The notes under the pieces are model-generated. The model was not told the origin of the DNA, ran no database searches, and was given only the letters and a program-made list of their open reading frames with translations. A program made the translations under genes and the position numbers. DNA of 64,000 bases from Desulfovibrio sp. (GTDB lineage: Bacteria > Desulfobacterota > Desulfovibrionia > Desulfovibrionales > Desulfovibrionaceae), in NCBI GenBank assembly GCA_031287575.1, contig JAITSV010000056.1:86413-150412 (forward strand), given 5' to 3'. Positions 61,632-64,000 of the stretch are shown here, piece by piece (within the stretch, counting starts at the first letter, position 1; every line of letters begins with the position of its first letter).

Positions 61632-63965
61632 ATGCAGCACGACCCGCGCAACCCGCGATCCTCCCGAATTTCCCGTTCCGCCGCCCGGCAGGCCCCTGCG
61701 GATGCGCAGGCCAGCGCGGCATCCGGCCCCCAGTCAGCCCCCCCGGCATCTGCCCAGACCGCGCCCATGCTGGCCGCCATGCAAGAGGCGCAGGACGCCC
61801 CGGAACAGCTTTCCGGCGTGCTCGACCGCGTCATCTTCCATAACGAGGAAAACGGCTACACCGTGCTGCGCCTGCGCCCGCTGCCCAAGGGCGACATGAT
61901 CAGCGTGGTGGGGCACATGGTTTCGCCGCAACCGGGGGCCTCTTTGAAACTGGTGGGCCGCTGGGTGAACAACCCGCGCTTCGGGCGGCAGTTTTCCATG
62001 GAAAATTACGAGAACCTGCTGCCCGCCTCCGTGGAGGGTATCCGCCATTATCTCGGGTCCGGCCTCATCAAGGGCGTGGGCGAATCCATGGCCGCGCGCA
62101 TCGTGGATGCCTTCGGCGAGGATACCTTCCGTGTGTTGGACGAGGAACCGGACAGGCTGCTGCGCGTCAGCGGCGTGGGCGGCAAGACGCTGGAGCGCAT
62201 CAAGGCGGGCTGGTCCGACCATCAGGGCATCCGCGACCTGATCATGTTCCTGCAACCGCACGGGGTCAGCACCGCCTACGCCGTGCGCATCTACCGCCAC
62301 TATGGGCAGCAGGCCCTGGCGGTGGTGCGCGAGAACCCTTACCGCCTGGCCATGGACATTCACGGCATCGGCTTTCATACCGCCGACACCGTGGCGGAAA
62401 AGCTGGGCTTCTCGCGCGACAGCGAACTGCGGGCAGAGGCGGGCACCCTGTACACCCTGCAACGCCTGAACGACGACGGGCACGTCTACGTGCCGCACGA
62501 CGCGCTGATCACCCACACCTCGGACCAGCTGGACATCCGCGCCGACCTCGTGGAAGACGCCCTGCGCACCCTCGAGATCGAGGAGCGCATCGTCATCGAG
62601 GAAATGGACGGCGAGCTCGGGGTGTTCCTTTCCCGCTACCATCATTACGAAACCAAGATCGCCTACTACCTGCAACGGGTGCTGCGCTCGCCGAAAGCCG
62701 TGCATTTCGAGGATCCGGAGGCCGTCATCACCGAGGTGCTGGCCAAGCTGTCCATCACCCTTGCGCCGGAACAGCTGGAGGCCGTGCGCACCGCCACCCG
62801 TTCCAAGGTCATGGTGCTTACCGGCGGTCCCGGCACCGGCAAGACCACCATCATCAACGCCATCATCAAGGTCTTTGCCGAAACGCGCGCCAAGATCCTG
62901 CTGGCCGCGCCCACGGGTCGCGCCGCCAAGCGCATGTCCGAGACCAGCGGGCGCGAATCCAAGACCATCCACCGCCTGCTGGAATACAGCCCCAAGGAAG
63001 ACGGCTTCGCCCGCAACGAGGACAACCCCCTTGCCTGCGGCCTGCTGGTGGTGGACGAGGCGTCCATGATGGACACCATGCTCATGTACCACCTGCTGAA
63101 GGCCGTGCCGCTGGGCGCCACGCTGCTCTTCGTGGGCGACGTGCACCAGCTGCCCTCGGTGGGGCCGGGCAACGTGCTGCGCGACGTCATCGCCTCGGGC
63201 GTGGTGCCGGTGGTGGAGCTGGTGGAGGTGTTCCGTCAGGCCGCCGAAAGCGAGATCATCTGCAACGCCCACCGCATCAACCACGGCGAGGTACCGCCGC
63301 TGGAGTCCTCGCGCGACCGGCTGTCCGACTTCTACTTCATCCGGCAGGACGACCCCGAGAAGGCCGTGGAGATGATCGTGGAACTGGTGCGCGACCACAT
63401 TCCGCGCCGCTTCGGCCTGCATCCGGTCAACGACATCCAGGTGCTGACCCCCATGCACAAGGGCGCGGTGGGCGCGGGCAACCTGAACATGCGCCTGCAA
63501 CAGGCCCTCAACGGCCAGACCCTGTGCGTGCAGCGCGGCGAGCGCCAGTACCGCCTGGACGACAAGGTGATGCAGATCCGCAACAACTACGACAAGGACG
63601 TCTTCAACGGCGACATCGGGCGCATCTGTCTGGTGGACCCCAAGGAGCGCCAGCTCACCGTGCGCTTTGACGAGCGCAACGTGCCCTACGCCTGGGAAGA
63701 ACTGGACGAGATCGTCCCCGCCTACGCCATCTCCGTGCACAAGTCGCAGGGCTCCGAATACCCCGCCGTGGTCATCCCCGTGCTGACCCAGCACTACATG
63801 CTGCTGCAACGCAACCTCATCTACACCGGCGTCACCCGGGGCAAACGCCTGGTGGTGCTGGTGGGTGAGCCGCGCGCCCTGGCCATGGCCGTCAAGAACA
63901 ACCGCATGCACAAGCGTCACACCCGCCTTGCCCGGCGGTTGGCGCTGGGTGTGGGTGTGGTATGA
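61632..63965 (+). CDS. recD2: RecD2-type superfamily 1 DNA helicase
   Basis: 777 residues. A Pro/Ala/Gln-rich start (1-50) leads to an OB-like domain (VIFHNEENGYTVLRLRPLPK), helix-hairpin-helix repeats (GVGESMAARIVDAFG and VSGVGGKTLERIK), then the helicase: Walker A VLTGGPGTGKTTIINAI, motif II VVDEASMMD, motif III LLFVGDVHQLPSVGPGN, and the C-terminal UvrD-like end with YAISVHKSQGSEYPAVVIP. RecD2 unwinds DNA 5' to 3' without RecBC and acts in repair. An upstream ribosome site is weak, so the start could be internal. It ends 35 nt before the window edge. Confidence 0.93.
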   Translation: MQHDPRNPRSSRISRSAARQAPADAQASAASGPQSAPPASAQTAPMLAAMQEAQDAPEQLSGVLDRVIFHNEENGYTVLRLRPLPKGDMISVVGHMVSPQPGASLKLVGRWVNNPRFGRQFSMENYENLLPASVEGIRHYLGSGLIKGVGESMAARIVDAFGEDTFRVLDEEPDRLLRVSGVGGKTLERIKAGWSDHQGIRDLIMFLQPHGVSTAYAVRIYRHYGQQALAVVRENPYRLAMDIHGIGFHTADTVAEKLGFSRDSELRAEAGTLYTLQRLNDDGHVYVPHDALITHTSDQLDIRADLVEDALRTLEIEERIVIEEMDGELGVFLSRYHHYETKIAYYLQRVLRSPKAVHFEDPEAVITEVLAKLSITLAPEQLEAVRTATRSKVMVLTGGPGTGKTTIINAIIKVFAETRAKILLAAPTGRAAKRMSETSGRESKTIHRLLEYSPKEDGFARNEDNPLACGLLVVDEASMMDTMLMYHLLKAVPLGATLLFVGDVHQLPSVGPGNVLRDVIASGVVPVVELVEVFRQAAESEIICNAHRINHGEVPPLESSRDRLSDFYFIRQDDPEKAVEMIVELVRDHIPRRFGLHPVNDIQVLTPMHKGAVGAGNLNMRLQQALNGQTLCVQRGERQYRLDDKVMQIRNNYDKDVFNGDIGRICLVDPKERQLTVRFDERNVPYAWEELDEIVPAYAISVHKSQGSEYPAVVIPVLTQHYMLLQRNLIYTGVTRGKRLVVLVGEPRALAMAVKNNRMHKRHTRLARRLALGVGVV

Positions 63966-64000
63966 CGCGTTGGGGGAATGACGAAGATTTTTGAATGGGA

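Overview
The window is GC-rich, densely coded DNA from a sulfate-reducing bacterium, most likely Desulfovibrio/Nitratidesulfovibrio. This rests on an echABCDEF energy-converting [NiFe] hydrogenase operon, a flavoredoxin-like protein, a complete carboxyspermidine-type polyamine gene set, a selenoprotein gene read through an in-frame TGA, and several c-di-GMP enzymes. The species assignment is inference; no rRNA or tRNA gene was seen.

Layout. 0-9.3 kb: the end of a receiver-like regulator, RidA, an HD-GYP/GGDEF pair behind a Fur-box-like site, and a tetR-adaptor-pump RND operon behind a palindromic operator. 9.9-15.3 kb: the six-gene Ech operon, followed by three 55-bp-period hairpin repeats. 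15.6-23.5 kb: flavoredoxin, a small monooxygenase, a secreted zinc-phospholipase-like protein, a cardiolipin-synthase-like enzyme, UspA and a PAS-GGDEF-EAL protein. 23.7-30.3 kb: polyamine genes (speA, carboxyspermidine dehydrogenase, nspC, speB-like) with the selenoprotein gene inside. 31-38 kb: a membrane diguanylate cyclase, PepA, malic enzyme and a KtrAB/Trk potassium system. 38.05-39.0 kb holds no gene, only decayed repeats. 39-49 kb: a pyrimidine operon (amidohydrolase-pyrB-pyrC), a WcbI-like protein, a hydrolase, a thioesterase, MltA and a receiver-PAS-histidine kinase. 49.3-53.7 kb: a 30-residue membrane microprotein, then a three-gene operon resembling a ferrosome (fezABC) cluster with Fur-box-like sites in front. 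53.7-64 kb: a secreted Ada-like zinc protein, ApgM-type phosphoglycerate mutase, homoserine dehydrogenase with an AlaC-type aminotransferase, shikimate kinase, UspA, chorismate synthase and RecD2.

How parts work together. SpeA makes agmatine, the ureohydrolase makes putrescine, and carboxyspermidine dehydrogenase plus NspC make spermidine without S-adenosylmethionine decarboxylase. Ech couples ferredoxin and H2 to ion translocation. Iron may link two loci, because Fur-like boxes precede both the c-di-GMP pair and the ferrosome-like operon.

The most unusual signals are: (1) a palindromic element of about 100-145 nt present three times (26.73, 28.29 and 59.5 kb), with covarying helices, G-U wobbles that favour one strand and conserved internal loops; (2) the ferrosome-like operon, whose P-type ATPase carries the SCA motif and a Lys/Ala/Pro-rich tail of roughly 230 residues; (3) the selenoprotein gene, which a standard gene caller would split or miss.
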